From Phenylobacterium sp. (GTDB lineage Bacteria > Pseudomonadota > Alphaproteobacteria > Caulobacterales > Caulobacteraceae), in the NCBI RefSeq assembly GCF_022402485.1, contig NZ_JAKRSA010000009.1, forward strand, positions 1 to 64,000: a stretch of 64,000 nucleotides of DNA. Direction: 5' to 3'. The position numbers and the translations under genes were made by a program. The notes under the pieces are model-generated. The model saw nothing but the letters and a program-made list of their open reading frames with translations. It was not told the origin of the DNA and made no database searches. Positions within the stretch are counted from its first letter, which is position 1. Every line of letters begins with the position of its first letter. This document shows, piece by piece, positions 5,553 to 14,726 of this stretch.

Positions 5553-7139
5553 TCAGCAATCGATTTTGCGGGAAACGACCGTCGAGCCCATCGGGCCGGT
5601 CACCCAGCCGTGGAAGGCGGCTGAAAACTTCCCGGCATCGGCCCCGGCGACGACAATGTGGATGAACTTGCCGTCTGCAAACTTGCCGACAGGGGTGTCC
5701 AGTTGGGCTTCGCTCATTTTGGCGGCCGAGGACCGCGAGATGCCCGCGCCGGAAACCTCGCTGGCGACCATCTCGCGCAGCGGCCTGGCCGTGACCGCCT
5801 GGATGCGCTCACGCAGGCGCTGCTTGGAGTAGGGACCGTCGACCGTGAGCGTCTGGATGTGCTCGGGGCAGACCACCAGCAGCGCATCGGTCGGCATCCG
5901 GCGGATCTTGGGCAGAAACATGCCTTCAAGTCCAAGGCCGAGGGTTCCGGCGATCTGGTCGGGTTGGCGAGAGTCCTGGTCAACGATCTGCACAGGGCCG
6001 CTGGTCATGGCAAAGGCGGTAACCACCGAATCCTCCCGCTTGAAGCCGCGTTCGACGTGCAGCGGCTCCCAGGGCGAGCCTTCCTCCCACTCGGCGAAGC
6101 ACATGGTGAACTTCATCGGATTGGACAGGGTGGAGCGATCCACACCGCCGGGCCGGGCACCGCCCAGGTTGCGGATCACCAGCCGAAGCGCGCGGCCGAT
6201 GGTGGCGTTGGCGCGATTGCCGTTACCCAGCGCCGCGAGCCGCATGTTCATGCCGATCCGCTCGCGGATCGGGCCATTGACGACCAGCACCGGGGACGCC
6301 CCCATGGTGGTGGCGTTGACACCGTGGGCGTTGAACTCGTCAGTGCAGACCGCCTCGACCGCGGCGATCACCACCGGCAGGTATTCGGGCTTGCACCCGG
6401 CCATCACGGCATTGATTGCGATCTTCTCCACCGTCGCAGGGGCCAGGTTGGGCGGCACGATCGCCACGATGTCCTGTGGGTCGCGGGTCGTGCCCGACAG
6501 CATCCGCAACACCCGCTCTGGGGTGGGGGGCACGACCGGCAGGCCGTCGCTGAACCCCTGATCGAACATGAACTCTGCGATGTCGTCGGCGCTGGCGATC
6601 TCGATCCGCCGTGCGCGGATCGCGCTGCCCTCGGCCTCGGCCAGCAGGCGATCGTGGATTTCGGGGTCGAGGTGCTTGGAGCCGCAGCCAGGCCGCCAGT
6701 CCGGCAGGTCGGCCCATGCGATGGCGGCGGGCCTTGCCTGGAGATCTGTGGCGACCGTCTGGGCCAGCGCCTCCCACTCCGCACGCACGAAGCCTTCCAG
6801 CGGCGACCGCAGCACGCCGTCCTGACCGCTCCAGTAGACGGCGGGAACGATCTCAAAGCCCCAGGCCAGCGAAGCGCGTAGCGCGCTGTCGTCCAGAATG
6901 GGCAGGGTCAGGCCGTGGCGGTCCTTGAGGATGGCATTGCCATCGCTGGTCTGGCCGACCATCCAAATGTCGGCGACATCACCCCAGGCCTGGTGGAATG
7001 CCTCCAGCACCGGCGCGGCCAGGTTGCAGGTATGGCAGTCCTCCTTGACGAAGGCGATCAGGGTGGGCCGACCGGTCGGGAAGGCGCGCGCCCCGCCTGC
7101 CATGTCGCGCAGGGAGAAGGCCGGTGGGGTCGCGGTCAT
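5553..7139 (-). CDS. thioredoxin-domain protein of the UGSC selenoprotein operon, 528 aa
   Basis: Residues 1 to about 135 look like a thioredoxin fold with a CHTC active site at 35-38. The remainder (from about 180) is a long conserved domain with GFSDGLPVVPPTPERV, EKIAINAVMAGCKPEYLPVV and VLVVNGPIRERIG; from memory such proteins are encoded next to UGSC-family genes. No signal peptide is seen. The neighbours (selC upstream, selenoprotein 31 bp downstream) suggest it is the redox partner of the UGSC protein. The ORF ends Ile-Asp-Cys, then TGA and immediately TAG. I take TGA as the stop, but in a Sec-decoding genome this deserves a check. Confidence 0.8.
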   Translation of the reverse strand: MTATPPAFSLRDMAGGARAFPTGRPTLIAFVKEDCHTCNLAAPVLEAFHQAWGDVADIWMVGQTSDGNAILKDRHGLTLPILDDSALRASLAWGFEIVPAVYWSGQDGVLRSPLEGFVRAEWEALAQTVATDLQARPAAIAWADLPDWRPGCGSKHLDPEIHDRLLAEAEGSAIRARRIEIASADDIAEFMFDQGFSDGLPVVPPTPERVLRMLSGTTRDPQDIVAIVPPNLAPATVEKIAINAVMAGCKPEYLPVVIAAVEAVCTDEFNAHGVNATTMGASPVLVVNGPIRERIGMNMRLAALGNGNRANATIGRALRLVIRNLGGARPGGVDRSTLSNPMKFTMCFAEWEEGSPWEPLHVERGFKREDSVVTAFAMTSGPVQIVDQDSRQPDQIAGTLGLGLEGMFLPKIRRMPTDALLVVCPEHIQTLTVDGPYSKQRLRERIQAVTARPLREMVASEVSGAGISRSSAAKMSEAQLDTPVGKFADGKFIHIVVAGADAGKFSAAFHGWVTGPMGSTVVSRKIDC

Positions 7140-7163
7140 GGATAGCGCCTCGGATCGCGTTTC

Positions 7164-7258
7164 TGGCGGAGGTGGATGGGAATCGAACCCACCACACGCC
7201 TTTGGGACGTGTCACCGGTTTTGAAGACCGGGGAAGCCACCAGACTCCAGTCACCTCC
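7164..7258 (-). tRNA. selC: tRNA-Sec (TCA), 95 nt
   Basis: The gene has anticodon arm CCGGT-CTTCAAA-ACCGG with anticodon TCA, which pairs with UGA. It has a long variable arm with stem ACACG/CGTGT, a T arm with TTCGATT, a long acceptor stem beginning GGAGGTG, and an encoded CCA end. The large variable arm and TCA anticodon distinguish it from serine and leucine tRNAs. It lies between selB and the thioredoxin/UGSC genes on the same strand, 12 bp after the selB stop. Confidence 0.96.
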
Positions 7259-7270
7259 AGCGTCGGGACC

Positions 7271-9211
7271 TTAATTCGGGTTCCACACCTTGACCACCTG
7301 GCGTGTGTCGCCCGCTCGGACCGTGTCGCCGCGGGCGTCCAGGTGCTCAAGCACCGGCACAATGAATTTGCGGGACGTGGCCAGCGCCTCCCGGGCCTGG
7401 GCGGTGGTGAATTCGGTCGGCGGCGGAAAGGCCGCGCTCAAGGTCTGGACAGCTGCGTCCAACGCATCGGCGTGGAAGATCAGAGTCTGACGCAGCGCGA
7501 CGTTGCGCAGCGAGACCAGCCCTCCAGTGTCGGTCAGCAGGTCGACGAGGGCGGGATCGTCAGGGGTCGTCCCGACCAGGTCCTTGGGGCTCGGCGGGGT
7601 CATCCCGCCGGCGCGGAACTGGTCTTCGATGTCACGGACCCGCCGGGTCGCGGCGGCGGACAGGGCGGCGAACGGGTCATGGCGGCTCAGCGCCACGAGG
7701 CCGCGACTAAGCTGGATATCGCCACCCGCCGACAGCCCCTGTTCCACATGAGCGATCAGGGCGGGCGACATGACGCGGGCGAGTTCGCCCCGCAAGGTGC
7801 CGAGCGGCGCGCCGGCCTTCATGGGTTGATCGCGGTGGGCCTCGGCGAGCCGATCCAGATAGGCCCGTCGCCCCTCGATGATCGCGGCCTCGGAGGCCAA
7901 CAGGTCGTCGTTCAGCCGCTCAAAGGCGCCCGCCAGGCGTGCCCGGACCTGCTCTGTAAGGCACCGCGAGAGCCGCGCCGCCTCCGCTGCCGATACCACG
8001 CCGCCGTCACGCTCGGCCAAATGGGCGGCGATCTGATCGAGTTCGCGCTCGCTGACCGCCTCAAGCAGCGCCCGACGGTTGTCCAGAGTCCGGGCGCGCA
8101 GCGGGGGCGCCGTCGGATCGAGCACCGTGACGCCGCCGATCGTCTCGGCCGGAGAGAGCCGACGCAGCACGCCTCGCTGGCCGGCGTGAGTGATCGTCGG
8201 ACTGGCGAACCGCAACTGCGCCAGGCCCCGGCCGCCGGCTTGAATTGCGGCCGCGTCGATCAATCGCACTCGGGCCATGTCCTGCCGGGCGCCCCACAGC
8301 ACCCTCAGCTCGTCGCCGGACTTGAGCGGGCGTGGGGTGTCCGGCGCGACGGCCAGTTCGACATCAACCCGGAGGGCCGGTTCGTAGCCCCCCGGCGCGC
8401 ACAGGACTTCCCCGACCGCCACCTGCTCGACGGCGACGCCGCGCAGGCCCGCCGCGACTCGGCCGCCGGGGCCGGCCGTCTCCACGGCCTCGCCGTGAAC
8501 CTGCAACTGCCGCAAGCTGACGCTCCGCCCCGATGGCAGCAGCAGGGCTTCTTCACCTGACTTCAGTGACCCGCCCTGAAGCGTACCGGTGACGACCGTG
8601 CCGGCACCGGTAAGGCTGAACACCCGGTCGAGGGGCAGGAAGGCACCCGACAGCGGCTCAAGGCGCGGAGCCCGGGCGGCCAGCGCCTCAAGCTCGGCAT
8701 GGACCGCATCGAGGCCTTCACCCGTCACCGCTGAGCAGAACACCACCGGCTCCCCGCTCAGGAAGCTGTCGGCGAGATCGTCCACGATCTGGCGCTGGAG
8801 CGCGGGCCGGTCTTCCGCCGCCAGCCGATCTGACTTGGTGATCGCCACCAACCCGGCCCGGACACCCAGATAACTGGCGATCCGCAGGTGTTCGCGCGTC
8901 TGGCGGCCGACGCCCTCGACGGCGGATACCACCAGAAGCGCCGCCCGGGCGCCTGCGGTGCCCATCGCCATCGCCCGGATGAAGTCCTCGTGTCCCGGCG
9001 CATCCAGGAACTCGATGCCGCCGCCCGAATAGTCCCGCCAGGCAAAGCCCAGAGCAATCGAGAGGCCGCGCGCCTTCTCCTCCGCCAGTCGGTCGGTCTC
9101 AAAGCCGGTGAGCGCCCGCACCAGCGCCGTCTTGCCATGGTTGACGTGGCCGATCACCGCGAGGCTGAGGGGTGTCGATGGCGGTTCAGGAGGTTGGGCC
9201 GGCGCGGACAT
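7271..9211 (-). CDS. selB: selenocysteine-specific elongation factor SelB
   Basis: The GTPase delivers Sec-tRNA to UGA codons marked by a SECIS. The ATG at 9211 gives 646 aa; a longer frame upstream overlaps selA and lacks homology-like sequence. G1 is GHVNHGKT at 21-28, G3 DAPGH at 70-74 and the G4 motif appears as TKSD near 130. Elongation-factor beta domains follow, and the C-terminal third contains the helical winged-helix repeats that bind SECIS RNA, ending in DTRQVVKVWNPN. It starts 83 bp from the probable start of the divergent selA and is followed by selC, so the machinery and its client form one unit. Confidence 0.95.
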   Translation of the reverse strand: MSAPAQPPEPPSTPLSLAVIGHVNHGKTALVRALTGFETDRLAEEKARGLSIALGFAWRDYSGGGIEFLDAPGHEDFIRAMAMGTAGARAALLVVSAVEGVGRQTREHLRIASYLGVRAGLVAITKSDRLAAEDRPALQRQIVDDLADSFLSGEPVVFCSAVTGEGLDAVHAELEALAARAPRLEPLSGAFLPLDRVFSLTGAGTVVTGTLQGGSLKSGEEALLLPSGRSVSLRQLQVHGEAVETAGPGGRVAAGLRGVAVEQVAVGEVLCAPGGYEPALRVDVELAVAPDTPRPLKSGDELRVLWGARQDMARVRLIDAAAIQAGGRGLAQLRFASPTITHAGQRGVLRRLSPAETIGGVTVLDPTAPPLRARTLDNRRALLEAVSERELDQIAAHLAERDGGVVSAAEAARLSRCLTEQVRARLAGAFERLNDDLLASEAAIIEGRRAYLDRLAEAHRDQPMKAGAPLGTLRGELARVMSPALIAHVEQGLSAGGDIQLSRGLVALSRHDPFAALSAAATRRVRDIEDQFRAGGMTPPSPKDLVGTTPDDPALVDLLTDTGGLVSLRNVALRQTLIFHADALDAAVQTLSAAFPPPTEFTTAQAREALATSRKFIVPVLEHLDARGDTVRAGDTRQVVKVWNPN

Positions 9212-9294
9212 CGGGGAATCCACTACGTCATCCGGTCGGCTTGGCAAAGGCCGAGGCCGGTCTGTAAGGTTGGGGCTACAACGGGAGACGCCCC

Positions 9295-10701
9295 ATTTCA
9301 CCCAAGGCCTCCGAGACCGTTCGCGCGGACCCGCGCCGCCGCCTCCCGGCTGTGGGCGTTGTGTGCGGAGACGCTGGCGCCCGGCCACTGATCGCGCAGT
9401 TCGGTGCCGAGGCGCTGGCGCGGACGGTGCGAGAAGCCCTGGGGGAGGCCCGGACCGCCCTCGCGGCAGGCGGACAAGTGGCCCCGACGGTCGCCGAGCT
9501 GCTCTCGATCGCCAGTACTCGCCTGGAGGCTGGCGCGCGCGAGAGCTTGTTTCCGGTGATCAACGCGACTGGTGTGGTGATCCATACCAACCTCGGCCGC
9601 GCGCCGTTGGCGCCGGAGGCCGTGGCGGCTGCCCAAGCCGCGGCGGGATATGGCAATCTCGAACTGGATCTGGAGAGCGGCCGGCGATCTGCGCGGCACG
9701 AACATCTGGACTCGCTGATCACCGGGGTTACAGGCGCCCAGGCCGGGTTAGCCGTCAACAACTGCGCCGGAGCGGTGCTGCTGGCCCTGGCGGCGTTGGC
9801 CGAGGGCGCGCCGGTCATCGTGTCGCGGGGCGAGCTGGTGGAAATTGGCGGCGGGTTCCGGGTGCCCGACGTGGTGGCTCAGAGCGGCTCGGCGCTGGTC
9901 GAGGTGGGCACGACCAACCGCACGCACCTGCGCGACTACCAGCAGGCCCTGGCCGACCATCCTGCGGCGCGGATCATCCTGCGCACCCATCCCAGCAATT
10001 TCCGCATCACTGGCTTCACCAGCGCGCCGGCCCTGGATGCCCTGGCCCACTTCGCCCACGCCCACGGCCTGTTGCTGGTGGAGGATTTGGGCGGTGGGGC
10101 GCTGGTCGACCTGGCACCCTACGGGATCACGGGCGAGCCGACGGTGCAGGATAGCCTCAAGGCGGGCGTCGATCTGGTGCTGTTCAGCGGCGACAAACTG
10201 CTGGGCGGGCCCCAGGCCGGGATCGCGGTCGGCCGGCGGGAACTGGTCGATCGACTGGGCCGTCACCCGCTGGCGCGCGCGCTGCGCCTGGACAAACTCT
10301 CGGTCGCAGCCCTGGCCGCCACCTTGCGCCTCTACCGACCGCCATCCGATCCCACGAGTCGCATCCCTGTCCTGCGGATGCTGACCGAACCGGTGTCCAT
10401 GGTGGCCGCGCGCGCGGCAGTGCTGATGGCCGCGATCGAGGCTACGCCGGCGCTTGAGGCCACTCTGCAGGACACCCAAGGGTATGCGGGGGGCGGAGCC
10501 ATGCCGATGCAGGCCCTGCCCAGCCGGGCGGTCGCAATTCGGAGTCATCGATTCAGCGCCGAAACCTTCGCCCGGCGCCTGCGCACCGGCGCGACGCCCG
10601 TGCTTGGCCGGATCGACCAGGATCTTGTCTTGCTCGACCTGCGCACGGTCGCCGAGGCCGAGCTGGCTGTGCTGGCCGAGGCGGTCCAGTTGGCGTCCTG
10701 A
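9295..10701 (+). CDS. selA: L-seryl-tRNA(Sec) selenium transferase SelA
   Basis: A PLP enzyme that converts seryl-tRNA(Sec) to selenocysteinyl-tRNA(Sec) using selenophosphate. Family motifs are clear: NATGVVIHTNLGRAPL, ELVEIGGGFRVPD, EVGTTNRTH and the PLP-lysine region FSGDKLLGGPQAGI. No ATG, GTG or TTG lies in frame before GTG 9352, yet the family's N-terminal LPAV segment is encoded upstream of it. An in-frame ATT at 9295 has GGGAG seven bases before it, so I place the start there (468 aa); a start at 9352 would remove the first conserved residues. It is divergent from selB. Confidence 0.92.
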   Translation: MSPKASETVRADPRRRLPAVGVVCGDAGARPLIAQFGAEALARTVREALGEARTALAAGGQVAPTVAELLSIASTRLEAGARESLFPVINATGVVIHTNLGRAPLAPEAVAAAQAAAGYGNLELDLESGRRSARHEHLDSLITGVTGAQAGLAVNNCAGAVLLALAALAEGAPVIVSRGELVEIGGGFRVPDVVAQSGSALVEVGTTNRTHLRDYQQALADHPAARIILRTHPSNFRITGFTSAPALDALAHFAHAHGLLLVEDLGGGALVDLAPYGITGEPTVQDSLKAGVDLVLFSGDKLLGGPQAGIAVGRRELVDRLGRHPLARALRLDKLSVAALAATLRLYRPPSDPTSRIPVLRMLTEPVSMVAARAAVLMAAIEATPALEATLQDTQGYAGGGAMPMQALPSRAVAIRSHRFSAETFARRLRTGATPVLGRIDQDLVLLDLRTVAEAELAVLAEAVQLAS

Positions 10702-10786
10702 ACCCGCTGGTCCCCACGACATGTTCTTTTTGACATCGTGTGACGTGTGATCCTCGTCGCCGACATACCGCCGTCCGGACCCGCCC

Positions 10787-12337
10787 CTAGGCGGCGACGG
10801 CTTTCTGGGGGTGATCTGCGCCCTGGGCGTCGGCCTGGAACTCGATGATCTGGCTGGCAGCCATGGGGCGACCGATGAGGTAGCCCTGGGCCTGGTTGCA
10901 GCCCTGGGCGCGGAGGGCCTCGAGCTGGCCCCTGGTCTCGACGCCTTCGGCCAGGATCTTCAGCCCGACGGCGGACGCCAGTTCACTGATGGCCTTGATG
11001 ATCGGCGCAGCATCCTGGCGTTCCTCCAGGGGCGTCACGAAGGACTGGTCGATCTTGATCTTGTCGATTGGGAAGCGGCCCAGATAGCTCAGGCTGGAAT
11101 AGCCGGTGCCGAAGTCGTCCAGGGCGATCTGGAAGCCCATCTTGCGCAGATGCTCCAGGTTCTGGAGGACCACCGCGTCGGCCTCAAGCACGACCCCCTC
11201 GGTGATCTCGAACTCGAAGTCGTTTGGCTTGACGGCGTTTTTCTCCAGCAAGGTCCTGACCGTGGACATGAAGGCTGGGGACCGTAGCTGGATCGGGGAA
11301 ACATTGATGGCCGTTCGCAGCCCCGGCCACAGCTTGGAGTCGGCAAACGCCTTGTCCATGGCGTAACGGCCCAGGGCCTCGCCAAGACCGGCCGCCTCCG
11401 CCATGGGCACAAACACGCTCGGAGAGATCTGGCCCCGGGTGGGATGGGGCCATCGCATCAGGGCCTCGACGGCGATGGTCGCGCCCGTCTCATTGATCTG
11501 GGGCTGATAAACCATCTGCAGATCGCCGGTCTGCAACGCCTGCCGAAGTTCGACCTCCAGGTCCATTTGCAGGCGCTGGGCGTGATCGAGAGAGTCGTCA
11601 AAGAAGGCCATGGCCGCCCCTGAGGCCTGGGCCGCAGCGTTGGCCAGGCGAGCCTGGCGGATGGCGTCCCGGGGGGCGATCCCTGGCGCATGGATGAAGT
11701 TGACGCCGATCGTGCTGGGAACCACCACCTCACCGACCGGCGTCGCCACTGGCAGGTCCATCAGCCTGTTGATCTGGCCACCGACCAAGGCCTGCCGGAT
11801 GCCGCCTGTGGCCGGATGAAAGACCGCCAGCATGTTCTCGCCGATGCGGCCAACGCTGCTGCGCTCGCCAAAGGCGGAGACCAGGCGACGGCTCAACTCG
11901 CGCAGAACCTCGTCCCCGCAGCCATCACCAAGCCGGTCGTAGATGTCCCTCAACCGCCCAAGCCGGACAGAGACCACCACAAGAGACTGATCCTGGCCAT
12001 GAGGCGCTTGAGTCTGCCGGCCAAGGGCCTCGATGAAGCCGTCCGCGTTAAGGAGTTGGGTCACCGGATCGTGGTGCTGGCGATAGGCGGTGGTGCCCCG
12101 CGCCGCCCGTTCGGCATTGCGCCCATTCTTCCACTGTCGCAGCAAGATCAGCCCCGAAGCGATCAGGCCGGCCAGGACAGCCGGCAGACTCTCCGCCATC
12201 GCCAGATCGTCACCGGCACGCAAAACCAGCAACACAATCAGAGCGATAAGCGTCACCAACGCCGCCAGGCTGAGCACGTCCATGGCATGACCAGCCAGGC
12301 TCTGGTCCAAAAGCGGGGCGGACTTCCTTTTGATCAA
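10787..12337 (-). CDS. membrane GGDEF/EAL protein, probable c-di-GMP phosphodiesterase
   Basis: The 516-aa protein has two N-terminal membrane helices (about 18-40 and 48-67), a GGDEF-like domain (about 85-245) and an EAL domain (about 255-505). The GGDEF signature is replaced by RIGENM, so cyclase activity is unlikely and this domain may be regulatory. The EAL domain keeps EALMRW, the NVSP segment, ITEGVVL, DDFGTGYSSLSYL and the AEGVET loop, so hydrolysis of c-di-GMP is likely. It is a single gene with no obvious operon partner; its end faces the end of selA. Confidence 0.9.
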   Translation of the reverse strand: MIKRKSAPLLDQSLAGHAMDVLSLAALVTLIALIVLLVLRAGDDLAMAESLPAVLAGLIASGLILLRQWKNGRNAERAARGTTAYRQHHDPVTQLLNADGFIEALGRQTQAPHGQDQSLVVVSVRLGRLRDIYDRLGDGCGDEVLRELSRRLVSAFGERSSVGRIGENMLAVFHPATGGIRQALVGGQINRLMDLPVATPVGEVVVPSTIGVNFIHAPGIAPRDAIRQARLANAAAQASGAAMAFFDDSLDHAQRLQMDLEVELRQALQTGDLQMVYQPQINETGATIAVEALMRWPHPTRGQISPSVFVPMAEAAGLGEALGRYAMDKAFADSKLWPGLRTAINVSPIQLRSPAFMSTVRTLLEKNAVKPNDFEFEITEGVVLEADAVVLQNLEHLRKMGFQIALDDFGTGYSSLSYLGRFPIDKIKIDQSFVTPLEERQDAAPIIKAISELASAVGLKILAEGVETRGQLEALRAQGCNQAQGYLIGRPMAASQIIEFQADAQGADHPQKAVAA

Positions 12338-12796
12338 AATGGGTGACCCCCACCTAAGGCTGCCAGGCTCGCCCCCGCCAGATGCGACGGATAACGACGC
12401 TCAACGGCTAGGTGAGCACTCCCTAACGACATACTAATGTTAACGACCAGGCGCCGCGCGCCCGGGCGCTCAAGGGTTGGCCGTGACGCCCCCTTTAGAC
12501 CCGCTCTTGGAGTGCTGACGGGCCTGTTCGAGCCATGCCGCGCATGGATTTCAGGCCTGTCGACCTGCGCCGCCTGGACCTTGAACGAGGCCAGATAGGG
12601 TCCACCCAAATCGAGTGAGTTGCCGCAAGCCAGGGTCAGGCGCGGTAGGCCCCGTCATGGTGCGGCAACTGTGTTCCCGCGCCCAGCACAACTCATATCG
12701 AGTGACTTTGGGGCAGCCCTGCGGTTCCGATTCATAGTTCTGAATGGTCTAGGCCCTATGGCTCGGGTCGGAGCGAGGGGCACTAGAGTACCGCGA
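12338..12796. other. intergenic stretch
   Basis: No convincing gene on either strand; the only frame longer than 80 codons (minus strand, 12334-12609) has the composition of chance coding. The stretch must hold the promoters of the EAL gene (leftward) and of the following hypothetical gene (rightward). A local A/T-rich patch around 12420-12445 includes GTTAACG. I could not identify a defined binding site. Confidence 0.4.
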
Positions 12797-13936
12797 ATGG
12801 GTCAGGTTCGAACCAACAACAACCGTGCCGTGCGAAGTCTCCTCAGCCTGCAGTCTGGGGTTTCGACGGCTCGGGCGTTGAACCTGACGGCGGTCTGGCG
12901 GAAGCACAAAGGTGAGTCCGCCTATGTCGAGCATCCGTTCTTTAAGAGCCCGGTCCTCAATCGGGCCATTGTCCTGAAGCACCGGCTTCGGGCCGATGAG
13001 ATGGAATTGCTGGGTTCGTCCAGGACCAACGCCACCAAGGTGATCCTGCCGCTGGACCCTGCGGACCTGCGGGTAGGGGCGCGCTCGTTCTTTATTCATC
13101 AGACGGGCTACCGCTCGCTACTGGAGGAGGTGGCCACCGGCGACCTGTCCGCTGACCGCCGAGATGAGGCCTTGCTCAACGTGCTCGATGGCCTGCCTTC
13201 GCTGGATCCCTTTCTGATGCGCGAACGGCTCCGGCAGGAGCAGTTCACCCCCGATCGCTGCTATTTTGACCTGTCTGAGGCCGACTCTGCTCAGATGTTT
13301 GAGTTTGTCCGGCAGGAACTTCGCCCCCTGGTTGGCTTGACCTTTGACGATCTGGATGTCCGGCTGTTCGAGAAGGCTGAAAAACTGGCCCACAAGATCA
13401 TGTCAAACTCGTCTGACGCTGATCTTGACCCGCTGCGGCTTGGACTGGGGATGGAGAAGCACGCCTTTGAGGAGGGCGTGTTCTGCTGGAAGGGATTCAT
13501 CTATTACAAGTGGACCCTGAACAACCTTCTACCCCAGATCAAACCTGTCTCTGATGAGATTGCCTCTGTGCGCCCCGTCGATAAACCCAATCTGGAAGAC
13601 CGGATTTATATGGACGCTGCCAGGGAACGGTTGATCCAATCGGTCGATGCGGCGTGCATGACGGTCAGGTCTACGCTGAAGGTCTATGACAAGGCTTATC
13701 GAGACCTGACGCACAACGGCAAACCCGCCGCCTTCCGGGAGTTTCTGCTGAAAGCGCCCAGCCTGTTCTATGAACTTGGCGAGCGGCTGGGGAGCGTCGA
13801 CCACATTGTCAGCTTCTGGCGCTATCGCTTCCCCGTCGGGGCGCGGCCAAAGATCTCCACTGAGGATCTGTTCGACATGTTCGCGGATTTCGAGTCCAGC
13901 CTGAGCTTCGAGCCCCGCCAACTGATCGTCCGCTAG
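12797..13936 (+). CDS. hypothetical cytoplasmic protein, 379 aa
   Basis: I do not recognise the family. The start is uncertain: ATG 12797 (MGQVRTNNN) is chosen because upstream codons look non-coding, but ATG 12758 is possible; neither has a clear ribosome-binding site. The protein is rich in charged helices, without signal peptide or membrane segment. Notable stretches are RDEALLNVLDGLPSLDPFLMRERL, a FEEGVFCWKGFIYYKW segment, and a C-terminal LFDMFADFESSL. The repeated hydrophobic helices suggest an all-alpha, perhaps oligomeric, protein. It converges on the secreted protein gene with an 8-bp gap. Confidence 0.75.
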   Translation: MGQVRTNNNRAVRSLLSLQSGVSTARALNLTAVWRKHKGESAYVEHPFFKSPVLNRAIVLKHRLRADEMELLGSSRTNATKVILPLDPADLRVGARSFFIHQTGYRSLLEEVATGDLSADRRDEALLNVLDGLPSLDPFLMRERLRQEQFTPDRCYFDLSEADSAQMFEFVRQELRPLVGLTFDDLDVRLFEKAEKLAHKIMSNSSDADLDPLRLGLGMEKHAFEEGVFCWKGFIYYKWTLNNLLPQIKPVSDEIASVRPVDKPNLEDRIYMDAARERLIQSVDAACMTVRSTLKVYDKAYRDLTHNGKPAAFREFLLKAPSLFYELGERLGSVDHIVSFWRYRFPVGARPKISTEDLFDMFADFESSLSFEPRQLIVR

Positions 13937-13944
13937 GACAAGCC

Positions 13945-14499
13945 TTAAGGGGCCAGAGGCTGGGTCAGGTCGAAGTCGACCCGAAACAGGCGGCCTGGCC
14001 GGGCGAGCTCATAGGTGAAGGTCTCGGGCGACAGCTCCAGGGACCAGACATTGGTGTTGGACACCGTCCGGTCGGTGCGGTTGAACAGGGCAATGGAGTC
14101 TGCATCCACGGGGAAGCTCTGACGGCCCGCAGATCCGGCCTCCAGGCTGTCGCCGCCATATTGCGAGATCTCGTCCTCCACGCCGTCAGCATGGCGATGG
14201 TCATGTTTGAGCCGCAGGCGGTCCTCGCCCAGGCGGGTGATGACCCAGGTCCGCGAGCGGTCTTCGCCCACATGGAAAGGAACCCGGATTTCGGTTGCGC
14301 TGCAGCTGGCCACGGTCATCACCAACTGGGCCTCCCGGAACGCCGCATCGGTCTCGTTGCCCGCCGCCACCTTGCCCGAGAAACTCTGGCCGCAGAGCTT
14401 GCCCAGGGCATCGAAGAATTCACCGGCCGGGCTCTGCGCCAGGGCTGCAGGGGCGAAGGCCAGCCAGGCCACGGCGGCAACAGTGAGGGCACGTTTCAT
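13945..14499 (-). CDS. secreted hypothetical protein, 184 aa
   Basis: The ATG at 14499 has AAGGAG seven bases upstream and begins a clear Sec signal peptide (basic start, hydrophobic AVAWLAFAPAALA, cleavage about residue 21). The mature part starts SPAGEFFDALGKLCGQSF, contains two cysteines (LCG and SCS) and strands such as TWVITRLGEDRLRLKHDHRHADG and ETFTYELARPGRLFRVDFDL. This looks like a conserved periplasmic protein of about 160 residues with unknown function. A longer frame upstream is ignored because the ribosome-binding site and signal peptide fix the start. Confidence 0.82.
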   Translation of the reverse strand: MKRALTVAAVAWLAFAPAALAQSPAGEFFDALGKLCGQSFSGKVAAGNETDAAFREAQLVMTVASCSATEIRVPFHVGEDRSRTWVITRLGEDRLRLKHDHRHADGVEDEISQYGGDSLEAGSAGRQSFPVDADSIALFNRTDRTVSNTNVWSLELSPETFTYELARPGRLFRVDFDLTQPLAP

Positions 14500-14726
14500 C
14501 GGGACACTCCTTGAGGGCACCCTGCGGCGCTCCGGATGAGCCGATCCTAGACCCATTGCTGGCCGGACGGCCATGGCCCGGACCCCTGCCTCGCTCAATC
14601 CCTGTGTTTTCGCCGTCACCTTGCGCGCCAGGCGATAGAGTTCGACGGGCTGCAACCTCATCAGGGCCCCGATCCTCCGCCATGGGTTAGGCTGCCCACG
14701 ACCCCTTTGCCGATTCGGACCCCGCG

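Noticed and set aside
5658-6881. 407-aa plus-strand frame opposite the thioredoxin-domain gene
   Set aside because: It is rich in Gly, Arg, His and Asp with no motif, a typical antisense shadow of a real high-GC gene.
10715-10740. Imperfect stem-loop after selA (CACG..ATGT/ACAT.CGTG)
   Set aside because: The stem is bulged and the T run sits in the loop, so it does not fit an intrinsic terminator.
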